Below are positions 44,200 through 55,251 of a stretch of 64,000 nt of DNA, in pieces. This DNA comes from Poseidonibacter ostreae (GTDB taxonomy: Bacteria; Campylobacterota; Campylobacteria; Campylobacterales; Arcobacteraceae): the NCBI RefSeq assembly GCF_009208075.1, contig NZ_WFKJ01000007.1, forward strand, positions 17,562 to 81,561. The letters are read 5' to 3'. The notes below the pieces were generated by a model. The model made no database searches, had not been told where the DNA came from, and saw nothing but the letters and a program-made list of their open reading frames with translations. Position 1 is the first letter of the stretch; the number at the start of each line of letters is the position of its first letter. The translations under genes and the position numbers were made by a program.

Positions 44200-45495
44200 T
44201 TAATCTTTTTGTTTTTCTATATTTATTATTAGTACATCTAGCATATTGTTGTGGCTAGGTCCTGTGTTTATTAAATCATTAGTTTTTTCAAAGAACTCAT
44301 TTGAATTAAATTCTTTTAAATACTTTTTAATATCAAGATTTAATACTTTTGTTTTTTCTAAACTTTCTTTATTTATAACTGCACCTGCACTATTTGAGTT
44401 TCCATCTATTCCATCACTTGCGGCACTTAATATTGTAATTGTCTTATCTATTGGAAATTTATTTAAAAAAGATAAAATAAGGTGTTGATTTCTTCCACCC
44501 TTACCATTTGAAGTAACTTTTACTAAAGCTTCTCCTCCAAAAATAAAACAACCTTCTTTTTTTGTTTCAATAAAAGAGAGTAAATCCTCTACCACTATAT
44601 TTACATCCTCTTCAATTTTTTTATCAATAATACTAGCAGTTATATTTTTTGAATGTAGTTCTTTTTTTATATCATTTAATAGTATTTCATTAGAAGCTAT
44701 TAAAAAGTGTTTAATATTTTCTTTTGGTGTTTTTGGAGTGTCTTGAATTTTTCCTAATTGTCCTAAACTCAAGTATTCTTTTACTTTTTTTGGAATTACA
44801 TCTAATAAGTCATATTTTTCTAAATATTCTACAGCTGTTTGAAAACTTGAAGTGTCACAATACAATGGTGCTGAACCAATTGCTTCTAAGTCATTTGAAA
44901 TAACATCACTTAATACTAAAACAATTCCTTTTGCTTTACAATTCTCTACTAATCTTCCCGCTTTTACTTGTGAAAGATGTTTTCTTATACAGTTCATTGC
45001 AACAATTGGCATAGAACCTTTTAACATCAAATCTGTAGTTTCTTGAAACTCTTCCATTGATATCTCTTCAACTGGTAGTTCAATTAAAGCTGAAGTTCCA
45101 CCTGAAAGTAAATAAATAAAAAAATCATCTTCTTCTAAACTTTCCATTGATTCTTTTAAATATTCTGCTGCAATTAAGCTTTTATTACTTGGGATTGGAT
45201 GACTACTTTCTAAATAGGTTAAATTCTTTTTATCTATACTATTTTTATAAGGACCTACAAGTACAGCTTTTTCTATTTTGTCTTCAATATTTTCATAAAT
45301 ACCAAGAGCCATACTCAAAACTGCTTTCCCTGAACCAAAAAGATGTATTTTCTTATCTTTGGGTAAAGATATTATTTCATCATTAATAATTATTTCATTT
45401 TCTTTAAATATGCACTTATTATTAATAAGTCTTTTTGGCTCAATATTTTTTAAAACTTCAAAAAATGAATCTTTTAGTATCTGTTTTACTTGCAT
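44200..45495 (-). CDS. Glycerate 2-kinase, MOFRL/GckA type
   Basis: 431-residue class II glycerate kinase (DUF4147 + MOFRL), ATP + glycerate to 2-phosphoglycerate. Motifs: KIHLFGSGKAVLSMA, SSHPIPSNKSL, YLLSGGTSALIELP, LSDVISNDLEAIGSAP, and the MOFRL end GGRNQHLIL with SAASDGIDGNSNSAGAV. It overlaps the upstream phosphatase gene by 10 bases. In this cluster it would return glycerate released by the phosphorylase to central metabolism. Confidence 0.92.
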   Translation of the reverse strand: MQVKQILKDSFFEVLKNIEPKRLINNKCIFKENEIIINDEIISLPKDKKIHLFGSGKAVLSMALGIYENIEDKIEKAVLVGPYKNSIDKKNLTYLESSHPIPSNKSLIAAEYLKESMESLEEDDFFIYLLSGGTSALIELPVEEISMEEFQETTDLMLKGSMPIVAMNCIRKHLSQVKAGRLVENCKAKGIVLVLSDVISNDLEAIGSAPLYCDTSSFQTAVEYLEKYDLLDVIPKKVKEYLSLGQLGKIQDTPKTPKENIKHFLIASNEILLNDIKKELHSKNITASIIDKKIEEDVNIVVEDLLSFIETKKEGCFIFGGEALVKVTSNGKGGRNQHLILSFLNKFPIDKTITILSAASDGIDGNSNSAGAVINKESLEKTKVLNLDIKKYLKEFNSNEFFEKTNDLINTGPSHNNMLDVLIINIEKQKD

Positions 45496-46268
45496 AAAAT
45501 TCCTTTTAAAGCTTCATTCCAACCAGCAGGTCCAATGGCTTGAGTTTTTATTAAATCTTTTTTATCATAATCGATAAAGGATCCATCAAACTTTTTAATT
45601 AGTACTGAAATATCTGAAATATCAAGCATTGATTTATCATTTTCACCATCACCTAAAGCAATAGTTGTAAATTTTTTATGATATTTTTCTTCATATAAAT
45701 TTTTAAGTTTTATTAAGGCATTTGCTTTATCTTGACCTTGTGTAATTAGATGATAAAACCTACCACCTTTAACAATATCAAAGCCTTCTTTTAAACTAAG
45801 TTTTTTAAGTTCTTCAATTTTTGATTCATCTTCAATTATAAAAGGTTCACAAAAATCTCTTTTTTTTGCAAGTATTGAGCTTTCTATATCAAGTCCAGTT
45901 AGACTTGAAACTAGCTTATCACTCATATCAAAAAAACTTTTAATATTAAATTTTTCTCTATATTGATTAAGAAAGCATAATGTTTCACTGTAAGTTTTTC
46001 CCATATTTATTTGTTTGAAATATTTATCCTCAGGTAAGAAAATACCTGCACCATTTTCAACAATAAAAGGGTAATTTATATCAAGTTGTTTTCGAAGTTT
46101 TAAAATTTCTTGTTTTGTTTTACTCGTAACTATAATTAGTGGAATATTTTTTAATTTAAGATATTCAAGCATCTCTTTTGCATCATCTGTACTATACGTA
46201 TTATGATCAAGTAATGTTCCATCTAAATCTGTAAAAATAAGATAATTTTTTGTTTTTGTTTGTAACAT
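45486..46268 (-). CDS. HAD-IIB phosphatase, probable glucosyl-3-phosphoglycerate phosphatase (MpgP/YedP family)
   Basis: 260-residue Cof-type HAD of the mannosyl-3-phosphoglycerate phosphatase family: LIFTDLDGTLLD with the nucleophile D14 and D16, then LIIVTSKTKQEI (motif II), FIVENGAGIF, a C2-type cap, and the metal motif TIALGDGENDKSML. In this family MpgP-like enzymes dephosphorylate mannosyl- or glucosyl-3-phosphoglycerate. Since the cluster contains a GpgS and no mannosyl synthase, the substrate is probably glucosyl-3-phosphoglycerate, giving glucosylglycerate. It is the first gene of the cluster. Confidence 0.87.
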   Translation of the reverse strand: MLQTKTKNYLIFTDLDGTLLDHNTYSTDDAKEMLEYLKLKNIPLIIVTSKTKQEILKLRKQLDINYPFIVENGAGIFLPEDKYFKQINMGKTYSETLCFLNQYREKFNIKSFFDMSDKLVSSLTGLDIESSILAKKRDFCEPFIIEDESKIEELKKLSLKEGFDIVKGGRFYHLITQGQDKANALIKLKNLYEEKYHKKFTTIALGDGENDKSMLDISDISVLIKKFDGSFIDYDKKDLIKTQAIGPAGWNEALKGILCK

Positions 46269-46390
46269 AATTTAGTATATCGTATAAATTCTAGTATATC
46301 AATTCTAGATTGTATAAAAAATATATATCTGTATGGAATATTTTATATGCAAGTGATATATTAATAAAAAGTGTTTAATAAAGGAAAAAA

Positions 46391-46687
46391 CTATTCATTT
46401 TTTCCTGTAGCTACATTAACTTTTCCAATAGCGCATGATACAAAACTTTTTGCAGTTGTTGCAGCTTTTTGTAAACCTGATAGTTCATCTGTAGATAAAG
46501 GATATCCTAGGTCTCTTAATTTAAGTTTTAAAGATTCTTTCTTTTCATCTTCAATATCAAGTGTTATTTTTCGTGGATGAGCACTTAAATCCACAATGAT
46601 TTCACCAAATTCTTCTTTAAGTGATGAAACTAATGTACTTGCACATCCACCACATTTTACGTTTTCTACTTCAAGAGTTTGTTTCAT
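46391..46687 (-). CDS. Heavy-metal-associated (HMA) domain protein
   Basis: 98 residues. The N-terminal HMA fold has the metal-binding C-G-G-C in ENVKCGGCAST, followed by the beta-alpha pattern (IIVDLSAHPRKITLDIE, KLRDLGYPLST). This suits a copper-chaperone or a fragment of a P-type ATPase; the C-terminal 30 residues (QKAATTAKSFVSCAIG) are not part of the fold. It follows mdh by 16 bases in the same direction, but no copper ATPase is present. Confidence 0.85.
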   Translation of the reverse strand: MKQTLEVENVKCGGCASTLVSSLKEEFGEIIVDLSAHPRKITLDIEDEKKESLKLKLRDLGYPLSTDELSGLQKAATTAKSFVSCAIGKVNVATGKNE

Positions 46688-46703
46688 TTTTATACCTTTT
46701 AAT

Positions 46704-47648
46704 TTAACTAAAAAATTTTGATTCTAATGTATCTACTAGTTCTTGTACTGAAGCTACAGATTTTTTAAATTGAGCTTCTTGACTCTTGTTTAAATTTAGT
46801 TCAATGATTTTTTCAATACCATTACTTCCTAACATAACAGGAACACCACCTACAATATTTTTATATCCATATTCTCCATCTAAAAGTACTGCACATGGGT
46901 ATATTTTCTTTTGGTTATGCAAAATTGCTTCAACCATTAGTGATGTTGCATGTGCTGGCGCATAATAAGCAGAACCAATTTCAAGTAGTTTTACAATTTG
47001 TAATCCACCATTTTTTGTTTTTGTAACAATTTCTTCAATCTCTTCATCTGTTAATAATTCACTTAAAGGAACTCCAGCAACTGTAGAATAATTAGGAAGA
47101 GGAACCATGTCATCACCATGTCCACCCATAACTGATGATTCTATTTGTCCTGCACCATATCCTAGTTTTTCTAAAATAAAGTGAGACATTCTAGCAGAAT
47201 CTAAAATACCAGCCATTCCAATTATTTGATTTCTTTTGAATCCTGAACTTTTTAATGCAGAATAAACCATAGCATCTAGTGGATTTGAAACTACTATAAT
47301 TATAGCATTAGGAGCATTGTTCTTAATATCTTCAATTACACTTTTCATAATCTTTGCATTAGTTAGAAGTAAATCATCTCTACTCATACCTGGTTTTCTT
47401 GGAATTCCTGCAGTTACAACAATAACATCACAACCTTTTAAGTCTTTTCCATCAATTGCTGCAGTTACTAAAGTATGCGATTTTGCAGCATTAGCAGCTT
47501 GTGATATATCTAAAGCCATAGCTTGTACAATATTTTCTCTAATATCTTTTAATACTATTGTTGAACAAATACCTTTATTTGCCAGGGCATAAGCTAAAGT
47601 AGAACCAACATTTCCAACTCCAACTATACCAACTTTTTTATTTACCAA
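46704..47648 (-). CDS. mdh: Malate dehydrogenase
   Basis: 314-residue NAD-dependent 2-hydroxyacid dehydrogenase: Rossmann motif KVGIVGVGNVGSTLAYALA, the substrate loop IPRKPGMSRDDLL with the MDH-type Arg, the NPLDAMVYSAL segment, and the catalytic His in MGGHGDDMV. Converts malate to oxaloacetate in the TCA cycle. The start is TTG with AGGA 6 bases upstream, so it is read at the 3' side of the icd terminator. mdh next to icd is typical of Campylobacterota. Confidence 0.95.
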   Translation of the reverse strand: MVNKKVGIVGVGNVGSTLAYALANKGICSTIVLKDIRENIVQAMALDISQAANAAKSHTLVTAAIDGKDLKGCDVIVVTAGIPRKPGMSRDDLLLTNAKIMKSVIEDIKNNAPNAIIIVVSNPLDAMVYSALKSSGFKRNQIIGMAGILDSARMSHFILEKLGYGAGQIESSVMGGHGDDMVPLPNYSTVAGVPLSELLTDEEIEEIVTKTKNGGLQIVKLLEIGSAYYAPAHATSLMVEAILHNQKKIYPCAVLLDGEYGYKNIVGGVPVMLGSNGIEKIIELNLNKSQEAQFKKSVASVQELVDTLESKFFS

Positions 47649-47691
47649 AATAGGTCCTTTTTTATATAACTTAATTATATAATTTTAAATA

Positions 47692-47727
47692 AAAAAAGGC
47701 AAAACATTTAAGTCTTGCCTTTTTTAA
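47692..47727 (-). terminator. Intrinsic terminator downstream of icd
   Basis: AAAAAAGGCAA / TTGCCTTTTTT hairpin between icd and mdh, T-rich on both sides, so it can terminate in either direction. It separates the two TCA-cycle genes into distinct units. Confidence 0.85.
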
Positions 47728-47757
47728 ATAAAATAAATTTATTTGTTTATTTTTAAC

Positions 47758-49995
<2,238 letters not shown>

Positions 49996-50072
49996 CTAAT
50001 TCAATTTAGGCCTATTTAAAGCTATGTTTAATTTTATGTCAAAAAAATGTATGTTTCATATTTTCACAATTC

Positions 50073-51194
50073 TTATTTTACATTATCCCAAAGTGACTTA
50101 ATTGAAGTAGGCTTTTGCTCTTTTATATCGGTCTTCATGATGATTTTTGCTTCTTTATCTATTTTAGTCTCTTCTTCTTTGACTTTAGTGTAACTTTTCT
50201 TTACACCAACATTTGCTCTAATATTATTTATATGGCTTCTATATGTTTTGGAGAAAGTATGTAATCCAGTTTTATTGTTTTTTACAAAATATAAGTAGTC
50301 ACTTTTAACTGGAAAAATTGCAGCTTTAATTGCATTTAAACTTACTGCTGAAACAGGATTTTTGGGTAAGCCATTATTTTTATATGTATTATATGAAGAG
50401 GTATCTTCTTTAATTCTTTGTGCAGTTACCCTAACATGAGAATATTTTCCATAGTTTAAAGTTCCATCCATTTGCAATTTCATTCCACGTTGTAATCTAT
50501 TATGAATTACACTTGATACAATTGGCATCTCTTCTACACTTGCTGCTTCTTTTTGAATTACAGAAGCTAAACTTAAGTAGTGATACCATTTTTTCTTATC
50601 ATATAAACCAAATATTTTTTTAGAAAACTCTTCATACTTTTTATTACTTTGAGATAGTAAATAAAATATTAAATGATCTTCATTCATACCATAAGGTAAA
50701 GAGTAAGTATCTGCAAGTATATTTCCATCTAATTTATAAGCATGCTTTTCATAAACTGCTTGAAGTTTACTTTCTGATAAATTTAAATCTTTTGCTAATT
50801 GTTTTAAAAATATATATGAAGTTTCGCCTGGAATTAAAGTTATGTTTTTTAATGCAGCTTTTGAAGTAGTTAATTTATATAAAAAATCCATTTTTGTTAA
50901 TCTATTTTCATCAATACTAATCCATCCACTTTGAATAAAACCAATAGATCTTAGCATAATTTTATCAATTATATTAAGTTCATAACCTGTTTTATTTAGG
51001 TAAGATACAGTATCATTTGTACTTCCTTTAGGGATAAATAACACTTTTGTTGAACTCATCGGAATTGTTAAATAAAATAAAATTATAATACAAGCTACAA
51101 GGAAAACTTCGATAATGCTAAAGGCTATTAAACTTCTATTCTTCTTTTTTTTAATTATTACTTCATTAATATTTTCGGTATTGTTTTTAGGCAT
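50073..51194 (-). CDS. mltG: Endolytic transglycosylase MltG
   Basis: 373 residues (YceG family). A TM helix lies at residues 23-45, preceded by a basic KKKKNR. The periplasmic part includes IPKGSTNDTVSYL and the catalytic-domain pattern ASVIQKEAASVEEMPIVSSV with the catalytic Glu, HNRLQRGMKLQMDGTLNYG, YNTYKNNGLPKNPVSAVSLNA. It cuts nascent glycan strands near the membrane. The only usable start is ATG 51194, with a weak AAGAG site, so its first 80 bases overlap the divergent AsmA-like gene. Confidence 0.9.
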   Translation of the reverse strand: MPKNNTENINEVIIKKKKNRSLIAFSIIEVFLVACIIILFYLTIPMSSTKVLFIPKGSTNDTVSYLNKTGYELNIIDKIMLRSIGFIQSGWISIDENRLTKMDFLYKLTTSKAALKNITLIPGETSYIFLKQLAKDLNLSESKLQAVYEKHAYKLDGNILADTYSLPYGMNEDHLIFYLLSQSNKKYEEFSKKIFGLYDKKKWYHYLSLASVIQKEAASVEEMPIVSSVIHNRLQRGMKLQMDGTLNYGKYSHVRVTAQRIKEDTSSYNTYKNNGLPKNPVSAVSLNAIKAAIFPVKSDYLYFVKNNKTGLHTFSKTYRSHINNIRANVGVKKSYTKVKEEETKIDKEAKIIMKTDIKEQKPTSIKSLWDNVK

Positions 51195-54027
51195 AAAAAT
51201 AAACTCTTTTTCTTTTGGAAATGTTTTAATCTCGCAATTCTATATAAAAATTGATAAAAAGCTTATTGTAGATATTGAAAACATAGAAATTAAATCAAAA
51301 AAATCTAATGTAAAAAACTCTTATGAGGATTTAAAAAAGAATATAAAACAACTTCCTTTAGTTCTTAAAATATTTCAAAAGATTGATGTTAGAAGATTAA
51401 AAATTGATGGTAATGAATTTACAATTGCTTTAAATGAAGAGTCTTTATATTTAGATAATAAGTTTATAAATGTTTCATCAAAATTAGATTTTATTTCTAA
51501 TCAAGTTGTTTTTGATTTATACTCTTTATATTTAAAAGATGTAGATTTAATGCTAACAGGTAAAGTTAAAGTTGATTATTTCAATGAAAAATTAGATTTA
51601 TTAGGTAAATATTACTATAAAGATTTATTAGGTGATGTGACTTTAAATATGAATGAAAATGTTGCGCATTTTTATTTAGATAGTCAAGAGTTTGAAAGTT
51701 TAAAGTTTTTAAAGAAGTTTTTTAGATTATCACCAATTGCTGAAAGCTGGATGTATGATAATGTTGAGGGTAAATTACAGCTAAATGAATTTTATGGAAG
51801 TTTTGATTTAGTAAAAAATAAAATTATTGAAAAGTCTTTATATGGGAAAGCTGTTATAAAAGATGCAAAAATTAGATTTCATAAAAATATAAAGAAGATT
51901 GATACAAAACAAATCGATGTTGAGTTTGAAGATAATAAACTTAGCTTAAATTTAATAAAACCAGTATTTGAAAATATTAAAATTGATGGATCTTATGTTC
52001 ATATAAATAATATTGCAAGTTCTAAAAATGGAAATGTAGTAGTAAATATAGAAGCAAAAAAGGCAAAACTAGATAGTAGAATATTAAATATATTAAAAGC
52101 TTATGATATAAATCTGCCCTTAGTACAAAAAACAGGAAATACAAATGCGAATGTTAAGTTAACAATTCCTTATGCTATAAATAAAAGTATGGATACAAAA
52201 GGGAAGTTTATTCTTTCAAAATCTAATATCTTATTACAAGATTTTCCTTTTTATACAAGTAAAGCTACAGTTATCTTAGATAATACAAAAGTAAAAGTTA
52301 TAAATGCTGATATGAAACATAAAGATATGATTCATGCAAACTTAGATTTTGTAATAGATACAAAAACATCAAGTGCAAAAGGGAATGCAATAATCAAATC
52401 TTTTTTAATAGAAGATAAAAAAGATAAAATTGTACATATAACAAATAAAAAATCTCCACTATTCTTTTCTTATAAAGATGATGTAAATATTAAATTGGAT
52501 TCTATAAATACGGATATTAAAATAAATGATAATATTTATGTTGATATAAATAACTTATCTTCTATTTATCAATACTCTGATCTTTTACAAGAATTAAGTA
52601 TTAAAAATGGTAATTTATCATTAAATATAAAAGATGAAAACAATATAACTTTTAATTCCTATATTAAAGGATTAGAATTTCCACTTGAGCAAAACTCTAA
52701 AAAAATTGATGCTTTAAAAGTACAAGGTTTAATTAAAAATGATTATATAAAAGTTAATACTCTTGATAACAATATAAAAGTTGAAGTAAAAAATAAACAA
52801 ATTAATATCTCTTTAAATAATACAGATGTTGTAATAAATACAAAAGAATCAAGTTCGAAAGAACTCCCTTTATTAAATGTTAGTGCAAGAAATGCAAAGT
52901 TTAAACTAGATAATGATGTATATGATGTAAAAACTGCAAAGGTTAAAATAGCACCCACACTTATTAGTTTTACAGCAGATGTGAGAAATTTGGATTTACC
53001 TTTAAAAAAAGATGCAAAACTAGTAAAAGCACTTAAAATAAAGGGTAATTATTCAAACAATATTGCAAATATTGAAACTATAGATAAAAAAATCAAAGTA
53101 AAATATACAGGAAATAGTAAACTTGATGTGAATATTAATGGTTACGATGTCTTAGTTAATACAAGTAAAAAAGATGAAAGTAAGATAAATGATTTAAATA
53201 TTGAAGGGGTAAACTCTAATATTATATTAAATGAGAAGTTTAAGTTTTTAGCAGACAATTTCTCTTTAAGATTACGTGATAAGACTAAATATTTTCATTT
53301 AAATCATAAGAAAACAGATTTTACTTTTAAAGAATCTAAAGATAAAGTAATAGATATTTTTGCAAATGATATAAGTGATATTTTTATTAATACAATTTTT
53401 AGTAAACAGATTTTAAAAGGTAATAATATACTTTTCTTAGCAAAAGGAAAAGCTGAATCTATTAAAGGAAAAATGATTTTAAAAGATGTGAAAATTGAAG
53501 ATTTAGCAATTTTAAATAATTTACTGTTATTTATAAATACCTCACCAGCTTTAATTAATCCATTACTTGCCATTCCATCTGTTGTTGGAATGGCAAGTAA
53601 TGGAGGTTTTAATTTAACTGGATATAGAATAGTTGATGGTGTACTAAACTTTGATTATCATCAGGATAAAAAACTTTTAGATATTACAAAGTTAGTAACA
53701 GTAGGAAATGGAATTGATTTTGATGGTTCTGGTACTGTTGATATAAATGATGGAACAATAAAATCAAATATTAATCTTATTTTCTTAAAAGATTATTCAA
53801 AGATAGTTGGAGCAATTCCTATAGTAAATTATGTTTTATTAGGGAAAGATAAAAGAGTTGAAACAAAAGTTAATATTTTTGGTCCTTTAGATAATCCAAA
53901 AATATCTACGAATCTTACAAAAGATGCTTTTTCAGTTCCTTTAAATATTGCAAAGAGAGTTTTAACATCTCCTATTGAATTTGTAGATTTTCTAAAAGGT
54001 TTAGGGAAAGAAGAGCCAAAGAAATAA
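51115..54027 (+). CDS. Large AsmA-like/DUF3971-type inner-membrane protein
   Basis: 970 residues: an N-terminal TM helix (LLFFFFLIITSLIFSVLF), then a very long beta-rich periplasmic region with repeated motifs such as VKNKQINISLNNTDVVINT / YDVLVNTSKKDESK, and a C-terminal AsmA-type tail (IVGAIPIVNYVLLGKDKRVETKVNIFGPLDNPKIS). This is the pattern of YhdP/TamB-like bridge proteins for phospholipid transport to the outer membrane. The start overlaps mltG, see findings. Ribosome site AAGGA is 12 bases away, rather far. It is convergent with lolC/E and shares a hairpin. Confidence 0.82.
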   Translation: MLKAIKLLFFFFLIITSLIFSVLFLGIKINSFSFGNVLISQFYIKIDKKLIVDIENIEIKSKKSNVKNSYEDLKKNIKQLPLVLKIFQKIDVRRLKIDGNEFTIALNEESLYLDNKFINVSSKLDFISNQVVFDLYSLYLKDVDLMLTGKVKVDYFNEKLDLLGKYYYKDLLGDVTLNMNENVAHFYLDSQEFESLKFLKKFFRLSPIAESWMYDNVEGKLQLNEFYGSFDLVKNKIIEKSLYGKAVIKDAKIRFHKNIKKIDTKQIDVEFEDNKLSLNLIKPVFENIKIDGSYVHINNIASSKNGNVVVNIEAKKAKLDSRILNILKAYDINLPLVQKTGNTNANVKLTIPYAINKSMDTKGKFILSKSNILLQDFPFYTSKATVILDNTKVKVINADMKHKDMIHANLDFVIDTKTSSAKGNAIIKSFLIEDKKDKIVHITNKKSPLFFSYKDDVNIKLDSINTDIKINDNIYVDINNLSSIYQYSDLLQELSIKNGNLSLNIKDENNITFNSYIKGLEFPLEQNSKKIDALKVQGLIKNDYIKVNTLDNNIKVEVKNKQINISLNNTDVVINTKESSSKELPLLNVSARNAKFKLDNDVYDVKTAKVKIAPTLISFTADVRNLDLPLKKDAKLVKALKIKGNYSNNIANIETIDKKIKVKYTGNSKLDVNINGYDVLVNTSKKDESKINDLNIEGVNSNIILNEKFKFLADNFSLRLRDKTKYFHLNHKKTDFTFKESKDKVIDIFANDISDIFINTIFSKQILKGNNILFLAKGKAESIKGKMILKDVKIEDLAILNNLLLFINTSPALINPLLAIPSVVGMASNGGFNLTGYRIVDGVLNFDYHQDKKLLDITKLVTVGNGIDFDGSGTVDINDGTIKSNINLIFLKDYSKIVGAIPIVNYVLLGKDKRVETKVNIFGPLDNPKISTNLTKDAFSVPLNIAKRVLTSPIEFVDFLKGLGKEEPKK

Positions 54028-54049
54028 AGCTAAAAGATTTAGCTTTATT
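54023..54049. terminator. Bidirectional hairpin between the AsmA-like gene and lolC/E
   Basis: Perfect 12-bp inverted repeat AATAAAGCTAAA / TTTAGCTTTATT (54023-54034 and 54038-54049), 3-base loop; it contains both stop codons. The flanking U-tract is weaker than in the other two convergent terminators. Confidence 0.7.
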
Positions 54050-55250
54050 CGTTTCTTAGTACATCAATAACATCTATTTTAGTAGCTTTTGATGCTGGGT
54101 AATAAGATGATAAAGTTACAATAATAGCAGCACCAATTACAATAGATATAAAATCACTTAATGCTAAATCAAGTGGAAGTTTAGCAGTTCCATAAACATC
54201 AGCAGGAAGTGAAACAATATCAAAAGTATCTAAAGCCCAATAACCAATAAATCCTAAAGCAATACCACTTAGAATTCCAGAAAATCCAATAATTATACCA
54301 ACTCTTAAAAAAATGGATTTAATCTCTTTATTAGAAGCACCCATTGATAAAAGTAGGGCGATTTCTTTACGTCTACTCATAACAGTCATTAAAAGTGATG
54401 AGATGATATTTAAAGAAGCTACTAGAATAATTAGCATTAAAACAATAAATAAGGCTGTTTTTTCCATTTTCATTGCAGCAAAGAAATTTCCATTTTGCTG
54501 CCACCATCCTAAAATTCCTGCACCAGTATTCTTTAAATCAACTCTTAATTTTTCAATATCAGCAAAAGCATCATCTGAATAAATATGAATACCATCATAA
54601 GTATCTTTTGGCTTTTTTAATAAAGTTTGTAAGGCTTCAATTGAAGTATACATATAAGCTTGATCATAAGCATTTAAACCTGATTTAAATGAGTTTTGGA
54701 AAGTAAATCTTTTCATTTTTGGAATCATTGAAAACCCAGTAGGATTTAAAGATGTAAAGTATAGTGTAGTTTTACTCCCTTTATTTAAAAATAGTTTAGA
54801 AGATATTCCAGCTCCTGTAATTATGTCATATTTACTTAGAGTTAAATCTCCAAGAGCCTTTTTATAAATATCATTTATTGAAGCTTCTTTTTGTGGAATT
54901 ACCCCAAAAATCATACCTCCACTCATATCATCACCACTTTGTGCAATTACTTGTGATGAAATATAAGGAGAAAATTTTAAATTGGGATATTTATTTTGTA
55001 ATTGATCTAAAAGAGATTTATCTAAAGAGTTATCAAATTTAGAGTAAATTGTAAGAGGATAATTCATAGTAAAAAGTTTTTTTTCAAACTCTTTTGCAGT
55101 ACCATTCATAATTGACATAGAAAGGATTAAAACCATAACGCCAACAGCAACACCTACAAATGCTAAAATAGCACTTATAGATATAAAAGGGTTTTTTTTA
55201 TCAAATCGTAAATATTTTTTTACAATAAAGTTAACTAATTTTTTATTCAA
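54045..55250 (-). CDS. Lipoprotein-releasing ABC transporter permease (LolC/LolE family)
   Basis: 401 residues: TM1 (IFSISAILAFVGVAVGVMVLIL-like region), a periplasmic MacB_PCD domain of about 220 residues, and three C-terminal TM helices in an FtsX domain (LFIVLMLIILVASLNIISSLL; FLRVGIIIGFSGILSGIAL; FISIVIGAAIIVTLSSYYPA). The motif SRRKEIALLLSMGASNKEI is the coupling helix. Works with LolD to release lipoproteins to LolA, whose gene is 2.7 kb away. The start is TTG after AGGA at the end of secA. Confidence 0.92.
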   Translation of the reverse strand: MNKKLVNFIVKKYLRFDKKNPFISISAILAFVGVAVGVMVLILSMSIMNGTAKEFEKKLFTMNYPLTIYSKFDNSLDKSLLDQLQNKYPNLKFSPYISSQVIAQSGDDMSGGMIFGVIPQKEASINDIYKKALGDLTLSKYDIITGAGISSKLFLNKGSKTTLYFTSLNPTGFSMIPKMKRFTFQNSFKSGLNAYDQAYMYTSIEALQTLLKKPKDTYDGIHIYSDDAFADIEKLRVDLKNTGAGILGWWQQNGNFFAAMKMEKTALFIVLMLIILVASLNIISSLLMTVMSRRKEIALLLSMGASNKEIKSIFLRVGIIIGFSGILSGIALGFIGYWALDTFDIVSLPADVYGTAKLPLDLALSDFISIVIGAAIIVTLSSYYPASKATKIDVIDVLRNE

Positions 55251-55251
55251 A

